Assembly (NCBI GenBank): GCA_024710405.1 | Contig: JANJUV010000012.1 | Coordinates: forward strand, 1-64,000 | Reading direction: 5' to 3' | Origin: Bacteroidales bacterium | Lineage (GTDB): Bacteria > Bacteroidota > Bacteroidia > Bacteroidales > F082 | DNA length: 64,000 nucleotides | Part shown: positions 10,040-19,211 of the stretch, one piece after another | Layout of the letters: each line of letters begins with the position of its first letter | Numbering within the stretch: position 1 is the first letter of the stretch | The notes under the pieces: generated by a model | What the model was told of the DNA's origin: nothing | The model's database searches: none | What the model saw: the letters and a program-made list of their open reading frames with translations, nothing else | Position numbers and translations under genes: made by a program

Positions 10040-11473
10040 ATGACCTGGCTCATCATATGGATTGTTATTTACCTGGCTGTCATCATTTGGTTTACGGCCC
10101 GGCATGTCCGTAAGAACGACCCCGAGCAATACCTTGTAAATAACCGCAATACGGCTCTGCTCCCACTCGTATTTACTACCCTGGCAACCTTTGTAGGTGG
10201 TGGCACCTCTATCGGACTGATTGCCATGGGTTATGAGTCGGGCTTTGCGGCCATTGGCATTGGGATGGCTTATGTGGCCGGGTTTATGATCCTGTACCGT
10301 TACGCTGGTCAAATCAGGGACTTTGGGGCTGCCCGACGCATCTACACTTTTCCGCAATACCTGCTCAGACAATACACTACCGGGCATTCTGCCTCGTTTA
10401 CTCGATTGTTCTCCGGCTCGGTGAGCGGGGTTAACATCTTCATTTTCTTCTTCCTGCTGTCGGCACAATTTGTGGGCATGGCCAGTTTGCTCAAACATGG
10501 ATTTGGCATGGGCTATCAGACTGCCGCAGTGGTTTCGGCACTCACCATCATCCTCTACACGGCACTTGCCGGACTTTCGGGAGTGATCTACACGGATATG
10601 ATTCAGTTTGTGGTTATTGTAATCATGATTTTATTCATATTCATACCGGGCACCTGGTCAGATACTGAAGGTTTTGCGCGCCTGGCCGAACTTCCTGCCG
10701 AAATGCTGCACGGGACTTTTTACGGCTATACTTTTCTGATCGGTTTGCTGATATTCTTGTCTCCTTCTGTGTTGGTACGCATGGACATCTGGCAACGTAT
10801 GCTTGCCGCTCGTGATGCAAGCACCGCCCGCAAAACCGCTTTTTGGTCTGGTATCGGCATGCTGCCGTTTTACATCATTTTTCCACTTGTTGGCATGAGT
10901 GTTCGGCTAACCATGGGTGGTGAAGTCAACCCAAACGAGGCAACCTATCTGTTCATTGACAAGCATGGCGGAGCCTTTATTGCTGCTTTTGCCATAACCG
11001 GACTGCTTGCCGCACTGATGTCGTCGGGCGACAGTTTCCTCAACATCATCTCCATATCTGCCATCAGGGATTTCAGCGGATGGGGAAAGAAAGAACGAAG
11101 CACTGCTGCCGATGGCCACAAATTGATCAGGATTGCGACCATCGTTTTCGGGTTGATTGCGCTTGCTCTCTCGCTCACTTTTCCTTACATAGTTGATTTG
11201 ATGGTGGTTGGCATCGGAACCATTGTTATTTTTGTGCCTGTAACGTTGCTGGCTCTGAGCCATCCCAATCCCGGGCATTATGCACGGTGGGCATTGGTCA
11301 GTATCTTAAGCGGATTTATGGTCAATACGGTATTCTTTGTGCTCGGCATCAGCCAACCTGAAACATTCGAGCCAAAATCTTCCTTCATCCCTGCCTTCAT
11401 CGTTAGTGCTCTTGTGCTTGGAGCGGGACTATTGATTCACACTAAAAAACCCAAAGATGCTGCACATACTTAG
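10040..11473 (+). CDS. Sodium:solute symporter family protein
   Basis: 477-residue polytopic inner-membrane transporter of the SSS family (Na+-coupled uptake). It starts with a membrane segment (MTWLIIWIVIYLAVIIWFTA) and has roughly 12-13 hydrophobic helices. Family signature stretches are TLATFVGGGTSIGLIAMGYESG near residue 50 and AFAITGLLAALMSSGDSFLNIISISAIRD near residue 315, the latter resembling the conserved SSS region around TM8-9. The substrate (sugar, amino acid, pantothenate-like or other) is not predictable. The 3' end overlaps the next gene, tadA, by 17 bases, so the two are probably cotranscribed. Confidence 0.85.
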   Translation: MTWLIIWIVIYLAVIIWFTARHVRKNDPEQYLVNNRNTALLPLVFTTLATFVGGGTSIGLIAMGYESGFAAIGIGMAYVAGFMILYRYAGQIRDFGAARRIYTFPQYLLRQYTTGHSASFTRLFSGSVSGVNIFIFFFLLSAQFVGMASLLKHGFGMGYQTAAVVSALTIILYTALAGLSGVIYTDMIQFVVIVIMILFIFIPGTWSDTEGFARLAELPAEMLHGTFYGYTFLIGLLIFLSPSVLVRMDIWQRMLAARDASTARKTAFWSGIGMLPFYIIFPLVGMSVRLTMGGEVNPNEATYLFIDKHGGAFIAAFAITGLLAALMSSGDSFLNIISISAIRDFSGWGKKERSTAADGHKLIRIATIVFGLIALALSLTFPYIVDLMVVGIGTIVIFVPVTLLALSHPNPGHYARWALVSILSGFMVNTVFFVLGISQPETFEPKSSFIPAFIVSALVLGAGLLIHTKKPKDAAHT

Positions 11474-11900
11474 CGACAAATACTTCATGGAGGAGGCTCT
11501 CAGGGAAGCAGCCAAAGCAGCTGTGGAAGGCGAAGTTCCTGTAGGGGCGGTCATTGTGAGTCAGGGCAGAATCATTGCCCGTGCGCACAACCTCACTGAG
11601 AAGCTGCGCGATGTTACGGCACATGCCGAAATGCTTGTTCTTACGGCTGCTTCTGATTATCTGAACAGCAAGTATCTCGAAAACTGTACATTGTTTGTAA
11701 GCCTCGAACCCTGTGTGATGTGTGCCGGAGCCTTACACCATTCCCATATCGGGCGGATCGTTTGGGCTGCTGATGACCAGAAAAGAGGATTTGAAAGGTT
11801 TGGAAGGGAATTGCTTCATCCAAAAACACAGGTCGAAAAAGGATTGATGGCCGAAGAAAGCAGTGCTATGCTTAAAAAATTCTTCAACGAAAGGCGATAA
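11457..11900 (+). CDS. tadA: tRNA-specific adenosine-34 deaminase TadA
   Basis: 147-residue zinc deaminase converting A34 to inosine in the tRNA-Arg(ACG) anticodon. The zinc/catalytic motifs are intact: H56-A-E58 with the proton-shuttle Glu, and P85-C86-x-x-C89 (EPCVMCAGAL). Length is close to the family norm. The first ATG, inside the symporter gene's 3' end, is kept because the usual YFMEEAL helix follows it. It converges on lptD with only 9 bases between the stop codons, and no terminator hairpin separates them. Confidence 0.95.
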   Translation: MLHILSDKYFMEEALREAAKAAVEGEVPVGAVIVSQGRIIARAHNLTEKLRDVTAHAEMLVLTAASDYLNSKYLENCTLFVSLEPCVMCAGALHHSHIGRIVWAADDQKRGFERFGRELLHPKTQVEKGLMAEESSAMLKKFFNERR

Positions 11901-11909
11901 AAAGTAATT

Positions 11910-14600
11910 TTAAAGATCCCTGAAATCCTTTTTCTTGTTCAGCTTCAGGTCTTGCAGCACCGAGGCTTTAACGTTGATCGTAAAGTTCCAGCTTTTTCTG
12001 AATCCCAGCGGAATCCAGCTGAAACGCATTTCCCAGCAATGAAGGTCGCGGTATATGTTCACTGATGTGTACGACAGGTTTTTGGCTTCAAAGTCCCAGC
12101 CTGTATTGAAGGTAAGTTTCCATTTGGGGGTCACGTTTACCTCGCCCGATAGGCCTAAGGTCTGCACAATTTTTTTGTCTACCGTTTTAACAAAGCCGAG
12201 GTAGCGCGGATTGTTTGAGTAGCGGAAATTATAGTTCACAGAAAGGTTCCATGGCACTGACCAGTCAACGTAATCATCGGGATTCTCATTAATTTCGGCC
12301 AGTTCTTCTTCGGTGCCGAATTTGGAGGTTCTGTTCTTCTGTTTCTCAAAGTCTTTCTGTCCGATACTCCAGTTCACACCAAAATCCCAGGTGGTTTGTT
12401 TGCGTCGGAGCAATCTGCGGTTCACATCCCACTCAAACTGATTGATCTGCCTGCCGGCGGAGTCGAGGGCATAGGCATCCCAACTTCCCGAGTATTGCAC
12501 ATTCAGGTTCTTCAGCAGTCGTGTGCGGCCCCGCATGGTGATGTCGGACAACCTCAATGAATCACGTGCCAGATCGTAACTTCCATTAATCGAAAGATCT
12601 TCGATAAGAACCACTTTACGTAAACCTGTGATAGTATCTTTACGTGATGGAATCTTTATTTCGAGGTTGTTGCTCAAACCAAAAGTGATGCGGCCCGACT
12701 TGTCCTTAGGTGGCGAACCGTAAATTGCCCCTTCGTATTTGCTGTAAAACTGCTCCAGACCTTCGCCATCGACATAGGAATCGTAATATCCCCAGAACGG
12801 ATCGCTGAACTTAGGTGTATAGGTGAATCCCACACGCGGGGTTACTACATGTCGGATGGCCCGCAGCGGCCCTCTTTTAAAAGCAACCATGCCGTAAAAC
12901 TTCGTAGAAAGATTGCTTGAAAAACTGAAATCAAAAACATTACTGATCCCTTGTATGGTATCCACAACTAATTGTCCGGGCAATGTATCGTTCGGGTCAT
13001 CTACCCAGCTTTTTCTTCTGTAGTCAAAATAAACACGGTCGGTGATATTGACTGAATTGGCCAGGGTGAAGTGTTTAAAAAGCTTGATGGGTAAATTAAC
13101 GGGCAAACTTTGCTGTATCCCGTTCTGCATTTTGCTTATCGCATCTGGTTGCAGCAGGAGGCTGTCGGGAAGGCTGAGGCTGTTTCGTGCATTGAGGGTA
13201 TAATTTACGTTCAGTTCTTCATACCAACGGGGTTTCCCAAGCGTCTCTTTGCGTTTTAGCGGGTAAAAGCGGTTTACAGTAAAGGTTAGCTCTGGAAGAT
13301 TCACTTCAACGATTTTTGTTTTGGTGTTTTGACGGTGGCTGCCGTTCAGGGTCAGAAAGTATTTATTATTCCAGTTGGTCTGATATGCCACACTCGACTT
13401 GAATTCGTTACTCAGGTAGTTCTCGGTAGTCACCGGATTGAACTTGTTAAAGTTGCTGCTCACGACAAACACATCGGCCGAAAACTTGCCGGCAGGTCGT
13501 GCCTTAGCATCCTGACGGTGTGTCCAGCGCACCCTGAAATCGCGGCTGCGCTGATAGTCGGGCGAACCTTCGCTTCCTGTAATATTGATGGCATATGACG
13601 TATTGAGAGAGCCATCATATTTATATCTCTTTTTATACCTGAATGTTGGTTTCACCGCCCAACTACCACGAGTATAAATATCGCCAAGCAGGTCGAGATC
13701 CATGTATTGATTGATAGCCCAGTAATAACCTCCGTTTTCGAAATAAAAGCCTCTGTTTGTACTTTCACCGTAAGTAGGAATCCTGATTCCTGAGCGCTGT
13801 CCTGATTTATTCGGAAAAAGTCCGAAAGGCACCGCCAGAGGTGTGGGAACTCCTTCAATGACCATAAAAGCAGGTCCGGTAATAATTTTATCGTCCGGGA
13901 TTACTTTTGACTTCCTGAACCGGAACTCGAAATGCGGATGATGTTTGTGGTTGCATGTGGTGTAACTGCCTGATTTGATATTGACTTTGTTGTCGGGCAT
14001 CTTTTTCACCATGGTTCCGTGCAGGTAGCCTTGCCCGTCCTGAGTAAACACCTTGTTTATGATGCCTTTTCGTGTATCAAAGTTATAAGTCATTTCTTCC
14101 GACTCGAAGGTTTGTCCACCTTCAGTAAACACAGGTGTTCCTGTGAGTCGCCCGGTGGAATCGGCAACACCACGCGCAAACACTTCGTTCTTGGCAAAGT
14201 CAACTGCTATATAGTCGGCTTTCAGTGTTATATTACCATAAACAATTTGAGCACCGCCATGAAGATATACCTTCCGGTTGGGCAGATCCTGAATGATTGA
14301 ATCAATTGCCGTGCGCTCCACTTTTGTTTCAATGGCTTCAGTTTTATCCTGAACGACTTTCTTCACCAAATTTGTGTCGGCCCTCCTGACATCTTCAAGG
14401 GCAAGGGAATCGGGACGGCCAAACCGGAGAGAGTCAGCCATAGAAAGCCTCAAAGTATCTTGCTGTGAATTGATTACATCTACACCTTGTGCATCAGCAT
14501 GTGAAAACAAAACACCGGTGGACAACCATAATACAACAACCAATGCAAGAAGCAGAAATGGCCGCGCAAAGATTTTTTGGTATTTGGTGCAGTAAAACAA
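11910..14600 (-). CDS. lptD: Putative LPS-assembly outer-membrane protein LptD
   Basis: 896-residue outer-membrane beta-barrel of the Bacteroidota LptD/OstA type, the final acceptor for LPS. A hydrophobic segment (about residues 14-35, FLLLALVVVLWLSTGVLF) precedes an OstA-like N-terminal domain (about 105-240: LPNRKVYLHGGAQIVYGNITLKADYI), then a long barrel with alternating aromatic strands ending RKSWNFTINVKASVLQDLKL. The N-terminal AIDSIIQDLPNRKVYL pattern is typical of this family. It diverges from the amidase gene with overlapping promoter regions. Confidence 0.85.
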   Translation of the reverse strand: MFYCTKYQKIFARPFLLLALVVVLWLSTGVLFSHADAQGVDVINSQQDTLRLSMADSLRFGRPDSLALEDVRRADTNLVKKVVQDKTEAIETKVERTAIDSIIQDLPNRKVYLHGGAQIVYGNITLKADYIAVDFAKNEVFARGVADSTGRLTGTPVFTEGGQTFESEEMTYNFDTRKGIINKVFTQDGQGYLHGTMVKKMPDNKVNIKSGSYTTCNHKHHPHFEFRFRKSKVIPDDKIITGPAFMVIEGVPTPLAVPFGLFPNKSGQRSGIRIPTYGESTNRGFYFENGGYYWAINQYMDLDLLGDIYTRGSWAVKPTFRYKKRYKYDGSLNTSYAINITGSEGSPDYQRSRDFRVRWTHRQDAKARPAGKFSADVFVVSSNFNKFNPVTTENYLSNEFKSSVAYQTNWNNKYFLTLNGSHRQNTKTKIVEVNLPELTFTVNRFYPLKRKETLGKPRWYEELNVNYTLNARNSLSLPDSLLLQPDAISKMQNGIQQSLPVNLPIKLFKHFTLANSVNITDRVYFDYRRKSWVDDPNDTLPGQLVVDTIQGISNVFDFSFSSNLSTKFYGMVAFKRGPLRAIRHVVTPRVGFTYTPKFSDPFWGYYDSYVDGEGLEQFYSKYEGAIYGSPPKDKSGRITFGLSNNLEIKIPSRKDTITGLRKVVLIEDLSINGSYDLARDSLRLSDITMRGRTRLLKNLNVQYSGSWDAYALDSAGRQINQFEWDVNRRLLRRKQTTWDFGVNWSIGQKDFEKQKNRTSKFGTEEELAEINENPDDYVDWSVPWNLSVNYNFRYSNNPRYLGFVKTVDKKIVQTLGLSGEVNVTPKWKLTFNTGWDFEAKNLSYTSVNIYRDLHCWEMRFSWIPLGFRKSWNFTINVKASVLQDLKLNKKKDFRDL

Positions 14601-14613
14601 TCAGTTTTGGTGT

Positions 14614-14621
14614 TAATTTTG
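14614..14621 (+). promoter_or_regulatory. -7 box for the amidase gene
   Basis: TAATTTTG, 11 bases before the ATG at 14633. A -33 TTG is not at standard spacing. If this box is used the start is at 14633 or 14666. Confidence 0.4.
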
Positions 14622-14632
14622 TTGGATCAGCA

Positions 14633-15847
14633 ATGAAACTTTTCAAAGTGCAAATATACTGGCTAATGTCATTCGTCAAGCGGACGTGTGTTCAACGACT
14701 GTTGATGCTGTTTGTTGCATGTACATTATTAATTGCTTCGCCACTGGAACTATTTTCACAGAAAGGCAGCAAAATCAGAACAGTTGTTATTGATCCCGGC
14801 CATGGAGGCAAAGACCCCGGAGCTGTGGGAAAATATGCAAAAGAAAAAGACATCGTTCTTGCTGTTGCGCTGAAGACAGGAAACTACATACAGAAAAACC
14901 TGCCCGATGTGAAGGTCATTTATACGCGGAGCAGGGATGAATTTGTGGAACTGCACAGACGCGCGGCTATTGCCAACGAAAACAATGCAGATGTATTCAT
15001 TTCCATCCATTGTAATGCCAGCAAGTCGAAACAAGCCTATGGAGCCGAAACATTTGTTATGGGCGAACACCGTAGCGAAGCCAACCTCGAAGTAGCCATG
15101 CTCGAAAACAAAGCCATCTTGTTTGAGGAAAATCAGGAAGAAGAGTATGGTGGCTTTGACCCAGCCAACACAGCAGCATATATTGCACTCAATCTGGTGC
15201 AGAGCGACCATAAAGCCCAAAGCATCAGTCTGGCACAAAAAGTACAGCAACAGTTTACCGAACGTGTCGGACGCAAAGATCGATCAGTTCAGCAGGCGGG
15301 ATTTCTGGTACTATACCGAACCACAATGCCAAGCATACTCATCGAACTCGGTTTTATCACACATCCATCTGAAGAGGCCTTTCTACGCTCCGACGAAGGT
15401 CAGGTGTATATGGCATCGGCCATCTACAGAGCGTTTCGCGAATTCAAAACCGAATATGAACTCGAAAATGCCTCGCCGTTGCGGCAACAACTTGAGCAGG
15501 CAACACGCGAAGTGGAAGCACGTAACAATGTAAACAATCCAAAACCTCCCGCTCAAAGTGAAGTTATTAAGCCTGTTGTGACAAAAAAATCAAATGTGGT
15601 CTTCCGTGTTCAGATTGCTACATATCAAAACAAAATTGAACTGACCGACAAACGTTTCATAGGACTTGAATCACTCTGGTCGTATTTCCATAACGGTTTT
15701 TGGAAATATACAAGCGGCAGTTTCACGGATCATGAAGATGCACTGAAACATTTGGAAAAGCTGAAGAAAAACGGACATTCTGACGCATTTGTGGTCGCTT
15801 TTGAAGATGCGAAAAGGATCAGCATTGATGAGGCAACAAAAAAATGA
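14633..15847 (+). CDS. N-acetylmuramoyl-L-alanine amidase (Amidase_3) with SPOR-like tail
   Basis: 404-residue periplasmic cell-wall hydrolase that cuts the amide between MurNAc and L-Ala, used in septum splitting. The hydrophobic export segment is at about residues 20-40. The Amidase_3 domain covers about 47-280: VVIDPGHGG (His57 zinc ligand), Glu71 in KEKDIVL, ADVFISIHCNAS (His126), and LIELGFITHPSEE near the end with the catalytic Glu. The last ~75 residues (VFRVQIATYQNKI ... DAFVVAFEDAKRI) look like a SPOR-type peptidoglycan-binding fold and resemble the tail of the barrel protein at 52538. ATG 14633 is chosen; ATG 14666 also gives a good signal peptide and would clear the opposing lptD promoter. 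Longer in-frame starts at 14489 run over lptD and are unlikely. Confidence 0.92.
   Translation: MKLFKVQIYWLMSFVKRTCVQRLLMLFVACTLLIASPLELFSQKGSKIRTVVIDPGHGGKDPGAVGKYAKEKDIVLAVALKTGNYIQKNLPDVKVIYTRSRDEFVELHRRAAIANENNADVFISIHCNASKSKQAYGAETFVMGEHRSEANLEVAMLENKAILFEENQEEEYGGFDPANTAAYIALNLVQSDHKAQSISLAQKVQQQFTERVGRKDRSVQQAGFLVLYRTTMPSILIELGFITHPSEEAFLRSDEGQVYMASAIYRAFREFKTEYELENASPLRQQLEQATREVEARNNVNNPKPPAQSEVIKPVVTKKSNVVFRVQIATYQNKIELTDKRFIGLESLWSYFHNGFWKYTSGSFTDHEDALKHLEKLKKNGHSDAFVVAFEDAKRISIDEATKK
14651..14658 (-). promoter_or_regulatory. -7 box for lptD
   Basis: Minus-strand TATATTTG matches TAnnTTTG and lies 50 bases before the lptD ATG. It sits inside the first codons of the amidase if that gene starts at 14633. 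Confidence 0.4.
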
Positions 15848-15909
15848 CTAAAGGCAACATGATCAGAACTGTGCTTCGTAAAAAATCACACCATTGAGGA
15901 TATTAGTTA

Positions 15910-15917
15910 TATCTTTG
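15910..15917 (+). promoter_or_regulatory. -7 box for the MlaD-family gene
   Basis: TATCTTTG matches TAnnTTTG, 51 bases before the TTG start at 15969; a TTG at 15894-15896 is too close to act as a standard -33 element. Confidence 0.4.
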
Positions 15918-15968
15918 CCTTTGTAAAGGGTTTTTGGGGTCAAAATGTGAACATATAAATTTAATTCA

Positions 15969-16916
15969 TTGAAAAACAAAACAGTATATATAGTAGCCCT
16001 CTCCTTTATCAGTGCATTGGCATTGTTTATCTGGGGATTTAATTTTCTAAAGGGGAAAGATATATTCAGCAAGGAAAGAATTTTTTATGCAACGTACAAT
16101 GAGGTAGGCGGGCTTGTTAAGTCCAATCCTGTAATGATCAATGGCCTTAGAGTCGGGCAGGTGCGCGACCTTTATTTTCATCCGTCAAACAACCGCACCA
16201 TTGTTGTCGAACTGGCTCTGGCTACTGACATACCTATCCCTGTAAACAGCACTGCACGCATTTTCAGCTGGGATTTGATGGGTTCGAAAGCCATTGACCT
16301 CAGACTTGGCGACGCTCAGTCAATGGCAGACAGCCACGATACACTGAACAGTTCTCTGGAACAAAGCCTCAAAGAGGAGGTTAATGCTCAGGTAGCACCC
16401 TTGAAAAAAAAGGCTGAAGACCTGCTTTCGTCGGTCGATTCGCTTGTGATGGTCATTCAAACTATTCTGAATGAAAACTCAAAACAGAACATCATGACCA
16501 GCCTGCAGAACATAAGCAATACGTTTAAGAATCTGGAGAGCACAACTGCAAACATCGATACCCTTGTGGTGAAAGAACGCAACCGTATTGCCTCAATACT
16601 GTATAATATTGAACTGATCACCAGAAACCTTGAATCTAACAGTACCGATTTCAATCGTATTATAGGCAATATGGCTGTCTTCAGCGATTCACTGGCTGCA
16701 TCTGATCTTCCGGGAACCATACGCAGAGCCGACTCAACACTAAACCAACTCTCCATCATGCTGGCCGGCCTGAACGATGGCCAGGGTTCATTGGGGATGC
16801 TGCTGCACAACGACACTTTGTACATTGAACTCGAACGGACAGCAGCCGAGATGAACAAACTGCTCGAAGATATCCGACTGAATCCCAAACGCTATGTGAA
16901 ATTCAGTGTTTTCTGA
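15969..16916 (+). CDS. MlaD/MCE family lipid-transport protein
   Basis: 315-residue protein with one N-terminal membrane helix (about 7-24, VYIVALSFISALALFIWGFNF) and an MCE domain at about 38-115 (YATYNEVGGLVKSNPVMING, LRVGQV), then a long helical region (about 130-300). MCE proteins form periplasmic hexamers that ferry phospholipids between membranes. The start codon is TTG: reading back in frame from 15969 reaches a TGA at 15948 without any ATG or GTG. The usual MlaE/MlaF permease and ATPase partners are not adjacent. It converges with tsaB (25-base gap). Confidence 0.85.
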   Translation: MKNKTVYIVALSFISALALFIWGFNFLKGKDIFSKERIFYATYNEVGGLVKSNPVMINGLRVGQVRDLYFHPSNNRTIVVELALATDIPIPVNSTARIFSWDLMGSKAIDLRLGDAQSMADSHDTLNSSLEQSLKEEVNAQVAPLKKKAEDLLSSVDSLVMVIQTILNENSKQNIMTSLQNISNTFKNLESTTANIDTLVVKERNRIASILYNIELITRNLESNSTDFNRIIGNMAVFSDSLAASDLPGTIRRADSTLNQLSIMLAGLNDGQGSLGMLLHNDTLYIELERTAAEMNKLLEDIRLNPKRYVKFSVF

Positions 16917-16941
16917 GAATTATCAATAGATTCCCTGAGTT

Positions 16942-17646
16942 TTACTTCAATCCTTTGACTTTCGGTAAGGCAGCAACGAAATCTTTCAGATAAAATGGCT
17001 CGAAATAGGCAGTGTCTGCGAAACTACCGCTGTTGTGTGCCTTCTCAGCCAATGAAGCCATATAGCCTGATGAGGGCAGAAAATCATCCAGAATTCTGAT
17101 TTGTGGCTGATGGGTATAAAGACTGCGGCATTTTGCAGCACCATCTCCAACCACCCAGATGATCTGATCCTCAGGAAATCCGGAAAATGTATTCTGATCA
17201 AGCACAACGGCATCTGTTTCCTTCACTTTGCGGCCATCTGCATCAAAAAGAGCCATGTACACTTCCATCCTGCGTGCGTCGATCATCGGACAAATCAGGT
17301 GATTTTTCTTCAGTTGAACCTCTCCGGAATGTATCAAGCCATTGGCCAGCGATTCAAGTGTGCCAATGCCGATAAGTGGCTTGTCCATAGCATAGCAGAT
17401 ACCTTTCGCAGCCGAAATACCAATCCGTAGCCCGGTGTAGGATCCCGGCCCCATGCTTACAGCAACAGAATCGAGCTGACTGTAATGCAATCCGGCCTGT
17501 GCCATTACCTCCTCTATAAAAACAGTTAACTGGCCTGAATGTGACAGCTGCTCGCGACTCTCCTTAATCGCCAATACTTTGCCGCCATCAGAAACAGCAG
17601 CGGAACACACCTGTGTGGCAGTTTCAATCAACAGAATTCTTCCCAC
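16942..17646 (-). CDS. tsaB: tRNA threonylcarbamoyladenosine biosynthesis protein TsaB
   Basis: 234-residue cytoplasmic partner of TsaD in making t6A at position 37 of ANN-decoding tRNAs. Family motifs: ILLIETATQVCSAAV at the start, SVAVSMGPGSYTGLRIG near residues 63-79, and GIGTLESLA near 97. It begins with GTG at 17646, nine bases after the stop of the upstream adaptor gene, so it is probably the second gene of that minus-strand unit. Confidence 0.93.
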   Translation of the reverse strand: MGRILLIETATQVCSAAVSDGGKVLAIKESREQLSHSGQLTVFIEEVMAQAGLHYSQLDSVAVSMGPGSYTGLRIGISAAKGICYAMDKPLIGIGTLESLANGLIHSGEVQLKKNHLICPMIDARRMEVYMALFDADGRKVKETDAVVLDQNTFSGFPEDQIIWVVGDGAAKCRSLYTHQPQIRILDDFLPSSGYMASLAEKAHNSGSFADTAYFEPFYLKDFVAALPKVKGLK

Positions 17647-17655
17647 ACGAATCTC

Positions 17656-19008
17656 CTATTTCTTCTTGTCTTCAAAAAGTTTGTCTTTATCCACAACCTT
17701 TATCTGATCGCCATTCTTCAAAGACTTTGAAACAGCGCGATAAGGACCGGTAACAACTTTTTCGCCCGCTTCCAATCCTTCTGATACCTGAATATAGGTA
17801 TTATCCTGGATACCGGTTTTCACAAGCCTTAAGCGAACCCGATCTTTATCTACCACAAAAACATATTCATCGATTTCATCTTTCTTTTCCGTCGCCTCCG
17901 GATCAATGGGTTTATCTTTCTTTCGTGATGAAATTCTACCTGATGTGGTGTCGGATCGGGTAGTCACGGCCTGGATGGGAACTGAAAGAACTTTATCGAG
18001 TCTTTTGGTCTGAATCTCCACTGTGGCCGACATTCCTGGCCTGAAGGGAGAACTGATGCTGCCGGTTTCATCAATCAGGTCGAGGTAGGAGTCTTTGTCC
18101 ATCATGATCCGTACATCGAAATTGGTAACCTGATCAGCACTCACACCCAAAGTATTGGCTGAGGTTGCAATTTCTGTTACAATGCCCCTGAATTTTCGGT
18201 TCAAATAGGCATCCACCTCGATCAGGCAACTGTCGTTGAGTTTCACGCGTGGAATGTCGTTCTCGCTCACTTCCACCTTCACCTCCATCTGATCGAGGTT
18301 GGCAACCCGCATGATTTCGGTTCCTGCCGAAAACTGAGAGGCTCCGGTTACACGCTCTCCCACCTCAACATTCAGCTTGGATACTGTTCCGTCGTTTGGC
18401 GCATAAATACTGGTCCGGTTCAGGTTTTCACGAGCTTCTTTCAGCGCTGCTTCGGCATTTTGCACCTGAAATTTTGTTGCCTTGAAACTTTCGCCGGCAG
18501 CCTCCAATTCAGCTGAACTTACTTTGTATGCTGATTTGGCAGCATCCCAGTCAGAGTCGGAAATAACCTGCTGTTTCCAAAGCTTTTCGCTGCGTTCATA
18601 ATCCAGACGGGTTTTGGCAAACTGAGCCTCAGCCTGAGCTACCCGAGCCTTTGCATTGGCCATATTGGCCCTGGTTGAATTCACATTGGCCTCTACCTGC
18701 TCCAGGTTAGAAATGTAAATTGTGGGGTCAATTTTGGCGAGAATGTCACCTTTCTTTACAAAATTGCCTTCGCGCACAAACAAACTTACTACCTCGCCCG
18801 AGATATACGGACTTATTTTTACTTCGAGTGCAGGCTGAATCTTACCATTGGCAGCAACTGTTTCAATGATTGTGCGTTCGGCAACTTCCTCCTCAATCAC
18901 CTCCGTGATGTTCCTGTTATTCCCGCGGGCAAAAACTAAAAGCAAAACGACCAGAACCAAAGCTGCTGCAGCAAACCAGATCCATTTTTTGTTGTTTTTC
19001 GGTTTCAT
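17656..19008 (-). CDS. Efflux periplasmic adaptor subunit (HlyD/MacA type)
   Basis: 450-residue membrane-fusion protein that couples an inner-membrane exporter to a TolC channel. One N-terminal anchor helix (about 8-25), first lipoyl half (KISPYISGEVVSLFVREGNFVKKGD, about 63-90), a long alpha-hairpin (about 97-195), second lipoyl half (SIYAPNDGTVSKLNVEVGERV), then beta-barrel and MP domains. A charged insert rich in Lys/Asp (SRKKDKPIDPEATEKKDEID) interrupts the last domain. The partner TolC gene is upstream, separated by a terminator and a new promoter. No inner-membrane pump gene lies beside it, so the pump is encoded elsewhere. Confidence 0.88.
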   Translation of the reverse strand: MKPKNNKKWIWFAAAALVLVVLLLVFARGNNRNITEVIEEEVAERTIIETVAANGKIQPALEVKISPYISGEVVSLFVREGNFVKKGDILAKIDPTIYISNLEQVEANVNSTRANMANAKARVAQAEAQFAKTRLDYERSEKLWKQQVISDSDWDAAKSAYKVSSAELEAAGESFKATKFQVQNAEAALKEARENLNRTSIYAPNDGTVSKLNVEVGERVTGASQFSAGTEIMRVANLDQMEVKVEVSENDIPRVKLNDSCLIEVDAYLNRKFRGIVTEIATSANTLGVSADQVTNFDVRIMMDKDSYLDLIDETGSISSPFRPGMSATVEIQTKRLDKVLSVPIQAVTTRSDTTSGRISSRKKDKPIDPEATEKKDEIDEYVFVVDKDRVRLRLVKTGIQDNTYIQVSEGLEAGEKVVTGPYRAVSKSLKNGDQIKVVDKDKLFEDKKK

Positions 19009-19041
19009 ATCAATTTATGTTTACTTATGGCCAGACAACAG

Positions 19042-19049
19042 CAAAGGTA
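19042..19049 (-). promoter_or_regulatory. -7 box for the adaptor-tsaB unit
   Basis: Minus-strand TACCTTTG matches TAnnTTTG, 33 bases before the adaptor ATG and downstream of the TolC terminator. No -33 TTG seen. Confidence 0.45.
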
Positions 19050-19120
19050 ATTCATTCGGCTGAATTATTCTCTTATTTACATCTGTTGTATCAGCAATAG
19101 CTCTCAATTATTCTCTGATG

Positions 19121-19146
19121 AAAGAAAAGGGGCCCAAACAGCCCCT
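19121..19146 (-). terminator. Rho-independent terminator after the TolC gene
   Basis: On the minus strand a 6-bp stem AGGGGC/GCCCCT with a 7-base loop is followed by TTTTCTTT. It lies 66 bases past the TolC stop and uncouples that gene from the adaptor gene. Confidence 0.75.
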
Positions 19147-19211
19147 AAAATTATTTTAATAATGCTTCAAATGTTTACGCAAAGACAAGTAATCATCCAA
19201 AATGACTTTGA